64,000 bases of DNA from SIG307 sp964545045. GTDB taxonomy: Bacteria; Bacillota; Clostridia; Lachnospirales; Lachnospiraceae. Positions 52,015 through 60,237 of the stretch are shown in pieces. The position numbers and the translations under genes are program-made. Within the stretch, counting starts at the first letter, position 1. Each line of letters begins with the position of its first letter. Location: positions 1 to 64,000 of the forward strand of contig CAZJEN010000011.1 of assembly GCA_964545045.1 (NCBI GenBank), written 5' to 3'. The notes below the pieces were generated by a model, which saw nothing but the letters and a program-made list of their open reading frames with translations, was not told where the DNA came from and made no database searches.

Positions 52015-53017
52015 TTCCCGTCACCTCCGTTACCAGTACATTTCCTGTCGCGGTCAGATATTTCACGGCACGCTGTACCGTTTCTTCCTCCTCCGGAAGA
52101 CCCAGAAGCATGTTGCCGTATACCTTATCTCCGAGACATTTCGTAGACGCGTACAAAATATTGGCCGCAATCTTTTCATCCATGGCCATCTGGGTAATGA
52201 GCGGTGCTCCCGCTGCCATTGCCCCGTTGAATACCACACGAAGAACCCGCTCTCCCGGATGCACCGGAACCACTTCTCCTTCGCCGTCCGGGAACACCAA
52301 ACGCTTTGCCGCATCGGACTGCGGGTCCGCAAATACTGCGGAAACCTCACCTTCCTCTGCAACCACGCCGCCGTCCAAAATTGCCACACGATTACAAATC
52401 TCTTCCACCACACTCATCTGGTGGGTAATAATAATAATCGTAATGCCGAGACGCTCGTTGATATCCTTTAAAAGCTCCAAAATATCGTGGGTCGTCTTCG
52501 GGTCCAGTGCACTGGTTGCCTCATCACAAAGCAGTACCTTCGGCTGTGTGGCCAATGCTCTTGCAATGGCAATTCGCTGCTGCTGACCGCCGGACAACTG
52601 GGCCGGATAGCTTTCTGCCTTATCCGGAAGTCCGACAATTTCCAAAAGCTCCATGGCACGCTTTTTCGCGTCTTCTTTCTTTACACCCGCCAGTTCTAAC
52701 GGAAAGCAAATATTCCGGAGACAGGTCTTTTGCATCAAAAGATTAAATCCCTGAAAAATCATAGTCACATCTCTGCGAACCTTACGAAGTTCCTTCTGAG
52801 AAAGCTCTCCCAAGTCCTGTCCGTCCATAAGGACCGCACCCGCCGTCGGTCGCTCCAGCATATTGATGCATCGTACCAGCGTACTCTTTCCCGCGCCGCT
52901 CATACCGATGATACCGTAAATATCACCGTCGTTTACGGTCAGGGAAATATTCTTTAGCGCCTCCACCGTTCCGGCTGATGTCCGGAAGGTTTTGGACAAA
53001 TTTTTAATTTCTATCAT
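52004..53017 (-). CDS. metN: Methionine ABC transporter ATP-binding protein
   Basis: 337 aa. ATPase domain (about 1-240): Walker A GMSGAGKST (about 38-46), signature LSGGQQQR, Walker B LLCDEATSALD and switch His in ITHQM. The C-terminal part (about 260-337) is the NIL domain that binds methionine and inhibits transport when the cell is replete (ERVLRVVFNGAMAAGAPLITQMAMDEKIAANILYA). 66 nt downstream of metQ and overlapping metI, so a standard metQNI operon. Confidence 0.96.
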   Translation of the reverse strand: MIEIKNLSKTFRTSAGTVEALKNISLTVNDGDIYGIIGMSGAGKSTLVRCINMLERPTAGAVLMDGQDLGELSQKELRKVRRDVTMIFQGFNLLMQKTCLRNICFPLELAGVKKEDAKKRAMELLEIVGLPDKAESYPAQLSGGQQQRIAIARALATQPKVLLCDEATSALDPKTTHDILELLKDINERLGITIIIITHQMSVVEEICNRVAILDGGVVAEEGEVSAVFADPQSDAAKRLVFPDGEGEVVPVHPGERVLRVVFNGAMAAGAPLITQMAMDEKIAANILYASTKCLGDKVYGNMLLGLPEEEETVQRAVKYLTATGNVLVTEVTGNAG

Positions 53018-53083
53018 GACTTCACCTCAGTCCGCGGACAATCCCCGGACTTCCTTTCTGCCGAAAATCACTCAAATAGCACC

Positions 53084-53938
53084 TTACTGCTGTCCCTTGA
53101 TAGCCTCTAAGGTCGTCTGCTTGCCGCCGTAAATTCCCATCGGCTCTACATGCACGGAGCTTGCGGATACGATATGAGTGCCGTTCTGCGCATTAAAATC
53201 ATCCAGATACGGAGTATGCTGGAAGTAGTTTGCATCTACCTCACCGCTCTCAACCACGTTGTTCGGCTGTACATAATCGGTGTACTCGATAATCTCAAGA
53301 GTAATATCCTTTGCCGCAAGAATGTCCTTGGCAATCTCTAAAATCTCTGCATGCGGGGTCGGTGAAGCCGCAACGGAAATCTTGGTGCCTGCCAATGCCG
53401 CATAGTCAACGGAAGCATCGTAACCGTCACCCGGCTCTGCCACAACGCTGACAACCGCTCCGGCATAGGTCTTACCGATATAATCAGCCACCGCACTGCT
53501 CTCCAATGCCGCAACAAGGGCCTTAATCTTATCCGCGGACTCGTTGCCTTCCTTTACCGCAAGAATGTTGCTGTAAGCAGAAAACGCGCCCTCAATGGCA
53601 AGAGAATCCTCTACCGGGTTAATATCTGCGGAAATTGCGTAGTTGGAATTGATTACCGCGTAATCCACATCCTGCAATACATTCGGAAGCTGTGCTGCTT
53701 CTACTTCATTGAAGGAAAGGTTGTACGGATTCTCCGCGATATCTCTTACGGTTGCGGTAATGCCCGCACCCTCCTTTAAGGTAATATACCCAAGTTCCTC
53801 CAAAAGAAGCAACGCTCTTGCCTCATTGGTGGTGTCGTTCGGAACCGCAACAGTGATTCCCTTGTCCTTGCCGCAACCCGCGAAAGCCGCGATTGCTAAA
53901 ACTGCTGTTACTAAAAGTGCTGTGAGTTTTTTCTTCAT
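53084..53938 (-). CDS. metQ: Methionine-binding lipoprotein MetQ
   Basis: 284 aa. Signal peptide with lipobox FAGC (Cys22), then an NlpA/MetQ solute-binding fold: AVPNDTTNEARALLLLEELGYITLKEG (about 31-57), VDYAVINSNYAISADINPVEDSLAIEG and the late VEPMGIYGG. Here the N-terminal strand is ITVAVPND. Captures methionine at the cell surface and delivers it to MetNI. First gene after the T-box leader. Start has AAAGGAGAGA upstream. Confidence 0.95.
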   Translation of the reverse strand: MKKKLTALLVTAVLAIAAFAGCGKDKGITVAVPNDTTNEARALLLLEELGYITLKEGAGITATVRDIAENPYNLSFNEVEAAQLPNVLQDVDYAVINSNYAISADINPVEDSLAIEGAFSAYSNILAVKEGNESADKIKALVAALESSAVADYIGKTYAGAVVSVVAEPGDGYDASVDYAALAGTKISVAASPTPHAEILEIAKDILAAKDITLEIIEYTDYVQPNNVVESGEVDANYFQHTPYLDDFNAQNGTHIVSASSVHVEPMGIYGGKQTTLEAIKGQQ

Positions 53939-53965
53939 AGTTTTGTCTCTCCTTTACATAAAATC

Positions 53966-54283
53966 AGCCGGAATCCTTCAGCTTAAAGACTCCGGCAAAA
54001 AGAAAATCCGTCTCCAAGCTCCTGCGAACTTAAAGACGGAATAGAATCCGTGGTACCACTTTAATTCATGTATTCCTCACGAAATACACCTCACTGACTG
54101 CTCCCTTGCGGTTTACAGTCGCACACGATAACGGGTGTACCCGTCGCAGCCTAAGAAATACTCCTCGGTGCGAAGCTCCGGAACCATGTTCGGTAAGTAT
54201 TCACTCTTCTGCTCTCAGCATCCGCAGAATTCTCTGTAAAGCCCTTCGTTACCTACTCTTTCCTTCACTGCCTTTAGCTATTT
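53966..54283 (-). promoter_or_regulatory. Methionine T-box riboswitch
   Basis: Minus-strand leader of about 320 nt. The T-box proper is AGTGGTACCACG (plus 54049-54060). Stem I has AGTAGGTAA, CTGAGAGCAG and the specifier region CGAACATGG, giving an ATG (Met) specifier at plus 54185-54187. The terminator CCGTCT/AGACGG (plus 54034-54039 with 54008-54013) ends in TTTTCTTTTT. A second hairpin, GCCGGA/TCCGGC (plus 53969-53994), lies before the metQ ribosome site. Uncharged tRNA-Met should switch on methionine import. Confidence 0.92.
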
Positions 54284-54289
54284 GTGCCG

Positions 54290-54318
54290 ATTATAGCACG
54301 ATTTTTTGGATTTGTCAA
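54290..54318 (-). promoter_or_regulatory. Promoter of the metQNI T-box transcript
   Basis: Minus-strand TTGACA (plus 54313-54318), 17-nt spacer, TATAAT (plus 54290-54295): a perfect sigma-A consensus. The -35 overlaps the stop codon of the upstream DUF2809 gene. Confidence 0.9.
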
Positions 54319-54692
54319 ATCTTTTCTTTTATAACCTCATACACTCCAAGTACTATACAGCCCACACCATAGCATGCAATATCCTTCCAATCAAACACCG
54401 AACCGATGACCACCGACAATATCCGGTTGTCCGACAGCCCCAGTACATCCACAATCCGAAAGTACTGCAGCACCTCCACTCCCGCCGCAAACAGGAAAAT
54501 ATACAACGGTAACAGCCGCACCCCTTCCGGTAAAAAAATGCGCACAAAGGTATAAATCAGCACCACCACCAGCACATCGCCTACGTAAGGACGTATAAAG
54601 TTATCATGCACAAACAGCCCGATTAACAGCTCAACAACAAATAAAGCCACCGCTGCTATCCCATAGGCAATTCGCTTTTTTCTTTTTGTCAT
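54315..54692 (-). CDS. DUF2809 family membrane protein
   Basis: 125 aa from ATG 54692, with GGGAGGGG upstream. Four hydrophobic segments fill nearly the whole protein. DUF2809 features: FIRPYVGDVLVVVLIYTFVRIFL in the middle and FAAGVEVLQYFRIVDVLGLSDNRILSVVIGSVFDWKDIACYGVGC towards the end, with conserved Glu and Asp within membrane segments. Function of the family is unknown; VanZ-like topology has been noted for similar small proteins. Lies upstream of the T-box promoter on the same strand but the met operon has its own promoter. Confidence 0.85.
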   Translation of the reverse strand: MTKRKKRIAYGIAAVALFVVELLIGLFVHDNFIRPYVGDVLVVVLIYTFVRIFLPEGVRLLPLYIFLFAAGVEVLQYFRIVDVLGLSDNRILSVVIGSVFDWKDIACYGVGCIVLGVYEVIKEKI

Positions 54693-54826
54693 CGGTTCCC
54701 CTCCCTGCATTTGTCACTTCTCCTGTACCATACTCGCTTATCGTAACTTCATCGTTTAATCGATAAAGCCACAAAACCCGTTGCGAACATTATACTGCAT
54801 TTTCTTGCAAAATCAAACATTTTCCA

Positions 54827-54855
54827 TTGACTTTTTCCCTTATTTTTCATACAAT
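54827..54855 (+). promoter_or_regulatory. Promoter of the VanY-type carboxypeptidase gene
   Basis: TTGACT (54827-54832), 17-nt spacer, TACAAT (54850-54855); the start codon is 33 nt downstream. Confidence 0.75.
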
Positions 54856-54887
54856 CAACATAGCAATGTACCCCTTTGGAGGCTTTT

Positions 54888-56039
54888 ATGAGTACGAAAA
54901 AAGCACTGATTTTTTTAATGATAAATACGTTACTGTTGGGCGGGTTTCCGGATTTCCGTATAAATATGCAAACGGACTACCGTTTTCCGTCATATGCTTC
55001 ACAGCTGACTATACCGTCCGCAACGACTAACCCGGCACAGATAAAGGCTCCGGCACAGCTCCCTTCTCCTTATGAGCTGACTGCATCGCCTACCCCGGTC
55101 CCGACACCGACTCCGACGCCGACACCAACGAACGCTCCCACGCCGACTCCGAAACCGACTGCGGCTCCCACAAGAGTCCCGTTAGGACCGGAAACGGTAC
55201 AGTCTCTGTTACCGGGAGAGCTTAGCTTTGAGTATCCGGAACCGGCACCGCTAAACACGGATACCGATACCTACACACTTTTAGTCAATAAAGAATATCT
55301 CCTTCCTTCGGACTATATTCCGTACATGGTAGAACCGGAGGTGGAAATCTATCATAAAGGGATTAACGAACGACGTTATCTGCAACCGATTGCAGCTACT
55401 GCTTTAGAAGAAATGTTTGCTGCTGCGGAAGCCGACGGACTTCATATCGTACTTCGTTGCGGCTTCCGTTCCTACAAACTGCAAAAATCCGTTTATTCAT
55501 GGAACTTAAAGACCTACGGTTATTATGAAGTCACCCGCTATCACGCACTTCCGGGCACATCAGAGCACCAGACCGGGCTGGCGGTTGACCTCTGTTGCGA
55601 AGCTACCAATTACGAAAACAACTTCGATATCATTCAAACTCCGGAATACGCATGGCTTCTGAACAACGCCCACCGTTACGGTTGGATTTTACGATATCCG
55701 AAACACAAAACCGACATCACCGGGTATAACTTCGAGCCGTGGCATTTCCGCTATGTAGGCGTAGAACTGGCTACTTATCTGAAGTTCAATGACTTGGTAC
55801 TGGAAGAATACTACGGCGCTCTTCCGACCACAAATCTACTTGCTGTTCCGGAAGAATATTGGCCATCCCTTTCGGACGAGGATTATGCTCTTATGATGAA
55901 GGATTTGGAAGAATACACACAAAAGAAGGAAGAAGCGGCCCAGGCAACACCGACACCGGTTCCGGATTCCTCGGAAACAGATCCGGTTATTACTCCTCCG
56001 ATACCACAGCTTCCGGACGATGCTTGGAACAGCTACTAA
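54888..56039 (+). CDS. D-alanyl-D-alanine carboxypeptidase (VanY/M15B type)
   Basis: 383 aa from ATG 54888 (TTTGGAGG five nt upstream). One N-terminal helix (KKALIFLMINTLLLGG) serves as signal anchor, then a Thr/Pro repeat linker (about 55-100). The M15B peptidase domain (about 150-310) has zinc motif GTSEHQTGLAVDL (S-x-H-x2-G-x-A-x-D), RCGFRSYKLQ, catalytic-side YGWILRYP and second His in EPWHFRYVG. Trims the terminal D-Ala of peptidoglycan stems. The C-terminus has a Glu-rich helix and another Pro/Thr tail. No van gene cluster is nearby, so it is a housekeeping enzyme rather than resistance. Followed 24 nt later by capA-like gene. Confidence 0.93.
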   Translation: MSTKKALIFLMINTLLLGGFPDFRINMQTDYRFPSYASQLTIPSATTNPAQIKAPAQLPSPYELTASPTPVPTPTPTPTPTNAPTPTPKPTAAPTRVPLGPETVQSLLPGELSFEYPEPAPLNTDTDTYTLLVNKEYLLPSDYIPYMVEPEVEIYHKGINERRYLQPIAATALEEMFAAAEADGLHIVLRCGFRSYKLQKSVYSWNLKTYGYYEVTRYHALPGTSEHQTGLAVDLCCEATNYENNFDIIQTPEYAWLLNNAHRYGWILRYPKHKTDITGYNFEPWHFRYVGVELATYLKFNDLVLEEYYGALPTTNLLAVPEEYWPSLSDEDYALMMKDLEEYTQKKEEAAQATPTPVPDSSETDPVITPPIPQLPDDAWNSY

Positions 56040-56063
56040 TGATACCCCCGAAAGGAGTTTTCT

Positions 56064-57365
56064 ATGAAACGCTTTCACAACTCAAATCTGATTACCAAAG
56101 CCCGCTTTACGCTATGCGGGCTTTTCCTCGTATGTCTGCTGGGCGGTTGCAATACGGTACAATCCGTATTTTTGCCGCAGCCGACGGAGGCTCCGACGCC
56201 TACCAGCAGTCTGACCCTGGCTCCGACAAAGGCTCCGGATCCAACTGCCACCCCAACTCCGACACCGAGCCCTACTCCGGCCCCTACTCCAACCCCGGAA
56301 CCCACTCCTACTCCTGCACCTCGTCAGGTGACCTTACTGGCGGTAGGCGATGATTTGGTTCACGGCAGCACCTTAGAAGGTGGTCTGCAGGAGGACGGTA
56401 CCTATGATTTTAACCACTTTTATCAACACCTGACCGACGAAATCAGTGCCGCAGACATTGCGGTAATCAATCAGGAAACCATTTTCGGCGGTGACCAGTT
56501 CAAATACACCGGCTATCCGACCTTCAACACCCCTGACGCCATGGGACATGCCATTGTAAACGCCGGCTTTGATGTGGTGCTGCATGCCACCAATCACACT
56601 ATGGATAAAAAGGACAAGGGTGTGGAGCACTGCCTGGAATTTTGGAAAACCACCTATCCGGACATTACTGTTTTGGGAATTTACGAGTCGAAAGAAGCAC
56701 AGGATACCGTCACCGTTGTGGAGAAAAACGGCATCCGCATCGCTATGTTAAACTATACCTACGGATTAAACGGCATCAAAATTCCGGAAGGAAAAGAACA
56801 TCTGGTAACCTTACTTACCTGGAGCAACCGGGACTACATCCGTTCCCAGATACAACAGGCAAAAGAAATTTCCGACTTCGTGGTTGTTTTCCCTCACTGG
56901 GGTACCGAATACAAATACGAACCGGACAAAAACCAGATCGCCTGGACAGAACTCTTCGCAGAAGAAGGCGTAGACCTGGTCATCGGCACCCACCCTCACG
57001 TGCTGGAGCCGGTGGAATGGGTTGACCGTCCGGACGGCGAAAAAATGCTGGTGTTCTATTCCCTCGGCAACTTTATTTCCGGTCAGATTGAAGCCCCGCG
57101 CCTCTTAGGCGGCATGGCTAACGTCACCATTACCGAAACCCCGGAGGGCACCTTTGAAATCTCCGATTGCTCTGTAATTCCGGTGGTTACCCACTACAGC
57201 GAACAAGTAGGCGACGGTACCTATACCACTTACCGCTTGTCAGAGTACACAGAGGAACTGTTACAGCTTCACGGCATCCACAAGCGGGCGGAATACACCG
57301 TATTTACACTGGATGATACCTGGGAACTGGCAAGAGAGATTTTAGGGGAATATTTAGAAGAATAG
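56064..57365 (+). CDS. CapA family lipoprotein (PGA_cap metallophosphatase fold)
   Basis: 433 aa. Signal peptide with lipobox LLGGC (about Cys29), a Thr/Pro linker (about 38-88), then a CapA domain (about 90-350): LLAVGDDLVHG, AVINQETIFGGDQFKYTGYPTFNTP, DVVLHATNHTMDKKDKG, VVFPHWGTEYKYEPDKNQ, VDLVIGTHPHVLEPVEW and FYSLGNFISGQ, which carry the His/Asp/Asn metal ligands of the calcineurin-like fold. Named for poly-gamma-glutamate synthesis, but most homologues are of unknown substrate; no capBC genes are here. Cotranscribed with the carboxypeptidase, pointing to an envelope role. Confidence 0.9.
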   Translation: MKRFHNSNLITKARFTLCGLFLVCLLGGCNTVQSVFLPQPTEAPTPTSSLTLAPTKAPDPTATPTPTPSPTPAPTPTPEPTPTPAPRQVTLLAVGDDLVHGSTLEGGLQEDGTYDFNHFYQHLTDEISAADIAVINQETIFGGDQFKYTGYPTFNTPDAMGHAIVNAGFDVVLHATNHTMDKKDKGVEHCLEFWKTTYPDITVLGIYESKEAQDTVTVVEKNGIRIAMLNYTYGLNGIKIPEGKEHLVTLLTWSNRDYIRSQIQQAKEISDFVVVFPHWGTEYKYEPDKNQIAWTELFAEEGVDLVIGTHPHVLEPVEWVDRPDGEKMLVFYSLGNFISGQIEAPRLLGGMANVTITETPEGTFEISDCSVIPVVTHYSEQVGDGTYTTYRLSEYTEELLQLHGIHKRAEYTVFTLDDTWELAREILGEYLEE

Positions 57366-57370
57366 ACTAT

Positions 57371-57403
57371 AGGGGCCTCGCCGGTTGCGGCGGGGCCCCT
57401 TTC
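57371..57403. terminator. Terminator after the CapA-like gene
   Basis: AGGGGCC (57371) pairs with GGCCCCT (57394-57400), with inner CGCC/GGCG, followed by TTT. It also faces the 3' end of the leftward feo operon. Confidence 0.82.
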
Positions 57404-57415
57404 AACTACCTTCTC

Positions 57416-57655
57416 TTACTTCATCTCCCTATGGCATCCACAGTTCTCTTGTGTATCTTCTCCGTTGCCGCCGCAACCGCAACCACAGCCTTCGCCGTTG
57501 CTACATCCGCCACAGGAGCCACCTTTCTTCGGCCCACAGCTTCCGCCGGCGGAACAACCGATGCACTTTACACCGCTTTTCTTTGCTTTCACAATATAAG
57601 CAACAGCACCGCCCAGAATGACGACGAGCACCAGTATCAAAATCACATTTTCCAT
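57416..57655 (-). CDS. FeoB-associated Cys-rich membrane protein
   Basis: 79 aa. One N-terminal helix (ENVILILVLVVILGGAVAYIV) then a Gly/Cys-rich cytosolic tail with about a dozen cysteines (KCIGCSAGGSCG, GGCSNGEGCGCGCGG, ENCGCH). It matches the small Cys-rich protein usually found after feoB in Firmicutes. May handle iron at the inner mouth of FeoB; this is inferred from position and composition. 70 nt downstream of feoB on the same strand. Confidence 0.92.
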   Translation of the reverse strand: MENVILILVLVVILGGAVAYIVKAKKSGVKCIGCSAGGSCGPKKGGSCGGCSNGEGCGCGCGGNGEDTQENCGCHREMK

Positions 57656-57725
57656 ACGCCATTCCTTTCCGGAGCCGCTTCGCTCCTTACTTTACATTTC
57701 AACCGACTCGTTCTCTGCAATATTT

Positions 57726-59735
57726 CTATGCACGCTGTTTTGCTGCCTTTTCCTTTGCCAATTCTTTGTTTGTCTTAGCAATCATCGCCGCCACAATCAC
57801 TACAAATGCCGCAATGGCAATCATACCCGGTACAAAGCCCTTTCCGAAGCCACCGGTGGTAAACAACGTACCAAACTGGAATACCAGACAGCCCACGGTA
57901 AAGCCTACGCCAAGCTGTAACGCAATACCGCCCCAAAGCCACTTTGCGCTCTTCATTTCGGCATTCATAGCACCGATGGCTGCGAAGCACGGCGGGGTGT
58001 ATAAGTTAAACATTAAGTAAGCCAGTGCCGCTGCCTTCGTAATAGCAAATACGGACGCCACCTCCGCGCCTGCACCCTCCACAAGGGCCAGTTCCTCGGT
58101 ATCAATCAAATTCTCAAGACCTACAAAGCATACCGCCAAGGTACCTACTACATTTTCCTTTGCAATAAAACCGGTGACCGCTGCCGCAGCAAGCTGCCAG
58201 GAAAGCACGCCTACTACCGGCACCAAAAGGTATGCAAACGGGCCCGCAACGGAGGCAAGAATGGAAGCATCTGCGCTCTCTGCCACCGTAAAGCTCCAGG
58301 TAAAGGTCTGCATAATCTGCACCACCGTGTTACAAACAAGAATAATGGTAGCTGCCTTTACAATATACGCCCAGCCTCGGCCGCACATGGTGGTAAAGGC
58401 TCTCCAAAGACTCGGAACCTTATATTCCGGAAGCTCAATAATGAAATAAGACTTCTTTGCACTGTTTCCCGTAATCTTGTTTACCAAAAGAGCACCGAGG
58501 AAAATCAGAACAATACCGGTCAGATAAACCACAAAACTGATAACACCCTGGTTTTCCGCAAAGAAAGCTCCCGCAAACAGAGAAATCACCGGAATCTTTG
58601 CACCGCACGGCATAAACGGAGCCAGCATCGCAGTAGCACGGCGCTCTCGTTCATTACGAATGGTACGGGTAGCCATAACACCCGGAACCGCACAGCCGAT
58701 GGTGATTACAAACGGAATCACGGACTTACCGGAAAGACCCACCTTCTTAAAAATCGGGTCCAATACCACAGTAGCACGAGCCATGTAGCCGCAATCCTCC
58801 AAAAGTGCAATGAGGAAATACATTACCATAACCAGCGGCAGGAATCCGATTACCGCAATCGCGCCGCCGATGACACCGTCTACCAAAAGAGCGGAAAGGA
58901 GCGGATTCGCATTCTCAAAGAAACCGCCTATCCAGCTCTGGAACGTCTCCAGCCAGCCGACCAATGCATCTGCCACAAACGGTCCTACCCAAGCCTGGGA
59001 AATCTCAAACACCAAAAACATAATCACCGCAAAAATCGCGAGCCCCGCAATCGGATGGGTCAGCACTGCATCAATCTTATCCTGGGAATTCTTATCTCTG
59101 GTCAACACCTTACGGGTCTCCACCTCTGCCACAACCTTATTTACAAAGGCAAATCGCTTTTTATCGGCTGCCACAACAGAAGCCTTATCCGTCAAATCAA
59201 CAAGACCCTGATCATACGGTGCCTTCTGCAAGGTCCCTGCTGTCGCCACCGCTGCTTTCACAACCTCCTTAAGACCTTCCTCATTAAAGGTAGTGGAAAC
59301 CGTCTCAAACACCGGACATCCAAGCTTCTCGGACAACTTCTTCACATCAATCTTCGTCTTCTTCTTTGCGTTAATGTCACTCTTATTCAACGCCACTACC
59401 GTCGGAATGCCCAATTCCAAAATCTGTGTCGTAAAAAACAAACTACGGCTCAAATTGGTTGCATCCACAATATTAATGATGACATCCGGCTTCTCGTTCT
59501 TTATGTAATCACTGGTAACGCTCTCCTCCGAGGTAAACGGAGACATGGAATAAGCACCCGGAAGATCCACCGCCACCAACTCTTCGGTTCCTTCATAGAA
59601 ACTCTTCTTAATCTTACTTTCCTTCTTATCTACCGTAACACCTGCCCAGTTACCTACCTTTTCGTTTCTGCCGGTAAGTGCATTGTACATGGTCGTCTTA
59701 CCGCTGTTCGGATTACCCGCAAATGCGATTCTCAT
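57726..59735 (-). CDS. feoB: Ferrous iron transporter FeoB
   Basis: 669 aa. N-terminal G domain: G1 GNPNSGKTT (about 7-15), G2 GVTVDKKES, G3 DLPGAYSM and G4 NKSD; a GDI-like helical segment follows. The transporter half (about 240-660) has two Gate motifs (SGKSVIPFVITIGCAVPGVMATRTI and ELPEYKVPSLW) and about eight helices. Imports Fe2+. Operon order feoA-feoB-Cys-rich with a palindromic operator in front. Length is slightly below the E. coli protein (773 aa), as in other Firmicutes. Confidence 0.96.
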   Translation of the reverse strand: MRIAFAGNPNSGKTTMYNALTGRNEKVGNWAGVTVDKKESKIKKSFYEGTEELVAVDLPGAYSMSPFTSEESVTSDYIKNEKPDVIINIVDATNLSRSLFFTTQILELGIPTVVALNKSDINAKKKTKIDVKKLSEKLGCPVFETVSTTFNEEGLKEVVKAAVATAGTLQKAPYDQGLVDLTDKASVVAADKKRFAFVNKVVAEVETRKVLTRDKNSQDKIDAVLTHPIAGLAIFAVIMFLVFEISQAWVGPFVADALVGWLETFQSWIGGFFENANPLLSALLVDGVIGGAIAVIGFLPLVMVMYFLIALLEDCGYMARATVVLDPIFKKVGLSGKSVIPFVITIGCAVPGVMATRTIRNERERRATAMLAPFMPCGAKIPVISLFAGAFFAENQGVISFVVYLTGIVLIFLGALLVNKITGNSAKKSYFIIELPEYKVPSLWRAFTTMCGRGWAYIVKAATIILVCNTVVQIMQTFTWSFTVAESADASILASVAGPFAYLLVPVVGVLSWQLAAAAVTGFIAKENVVGTLAVCFVGLENLIDTEELALVEGAGAEVASVFAITKAAALAYLMFNLYTPPCFAAIGAMNAEMKSAKWLWGGIALQLGVGFTVGCLVFQFGTLFTTGGFGKGFVPGMIAIAAFVVIVAAMIAKTNKELAKEKAAKQRA

Positions 59736-59772
59736 CCTCGTTCCTCCTTGACAATAATAAATTATTTATGTA

Positions 59773-59794
59773 CCTCTGCCTTAGGTAGCAGAGG
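59773..59794 (-). other. Hairpin between feoA and feoB
   Basis: CCTCTGC and GCAGAGG arms (7 bp) around an 8-nt loop on either strand, 37 nt before the feoB start. No U-run follows on the minus strand, so an mRNA processing or translation-tuning role is more likely than termination. Confidence 0.5.
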
Positions 59795-59816
59795 CTAACT
59801 GCATGATAATAAAAAA

Positions 59817-60029
59817 CTAAATCGTAATTGCCGATGCCAGCTCACGGTCGATGGTGTATCTTCCGTCCTTAATGGAGATGACGCACGCGCGCTTCAAGTG
59901 AGAAATCACCGTCACCGGCTCTCCGCTGTAGCAGCCCAGCGTAAAAAGAAATGCGTCCAGCTCTTCATCATCCGTAGCAATCTCTTTGATAATATATTCT
60001 TCGCCAACTTGTGCCTCTGCCAACGTCAT
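59817..60029 (-). CDS. feoA: Ferrous iron transport accessory protein FeoA
   Basis: 70 aa from ATG 60029 with AGGAGG upstream (the frame runs 7 codons further). SH3-like beta barrel: LAEAQVGEEYIIKEIATDDEELDAFLFTLGCYSGEPVTVISHLKRACVISIKDGRYTIDRELASAI, which has the FeoA pattern 'G....V..I......L...G...G..V.V......... ...G....I....A..I'. Needed for FeoB activity. First gene of the feo operon. Confidence 0.94.
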   Translation of the reverse strand: MTLAEAQVGEEYIIKEIATDDEELDAFLFTLGCYSGEPVTVISHLKRACVISIKDGRYTIDRELASAITI

Positions 60030-60067
60030 AACTGCCTCCTGACTGAACAATCAAAATGAAACCTTTT

Positions 60068-60087
60068 CAGTTAGTCTCGACTAACTG
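60068..60087. promoter_or_regulatory. Palindromic operator of the feo operon
   Basis: CAGTTAGTC and GACTAACTG form perfect 9-bp arms around 2 nt. It lies just downstream of the feo -10 box. The sequence resembles DtxR/IdeR-type iron boxes (TTAGGTTAGNCTAAC family) more than a Fur box, so an iron-dependent DtxR-family repressor is the likely ligand. Confidence 0.75.
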
Positions 60088-60095
60088 CTGATGTA

Positions 60096-60124
60096 TTTAT
60101 ATCACATAAAAAAACATTTGTCAA
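60096..60124 (-). promoter_or_regulatory. feo operon promoter
   Basis: Minus-strand TTGACA (plus 60119-60124), 17-nt spacer, TATAAA (plus 60096-60101). The operator starts about 8 nt downstream, over the expected start of transcription. Confidence 0.85.
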
Positions 60125-60190
60125 GTATCATCCTTAATTATTTTCCATTATTTACAAAGATCCCACATCCTCTTTTAAGCACGAAAAGAA

Positions 60191-60216
60191 AAGGAAGTCT
60201 TATCTCCGACTTCCTT
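60191..60216 (-). terminator. Terminator of the (p)ppGpp synthetase gene
   Basis: Minus-strand AAGGAAGTC/GACTTCCTT stem with an 8-nt loop, followed by TTCTTTT, 21 nt past the stop codon. Confidence 0.82.
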
Positions 60217-60237
60217 TGTACTTAATTCCATGACTTC

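Noticed and set aside
54888..56039. Vancomycin-resistance vanY
   Set aside because: There is no vanHAX or vanRS context; M15B carboxypeptidases are common housekeeping enzymes.
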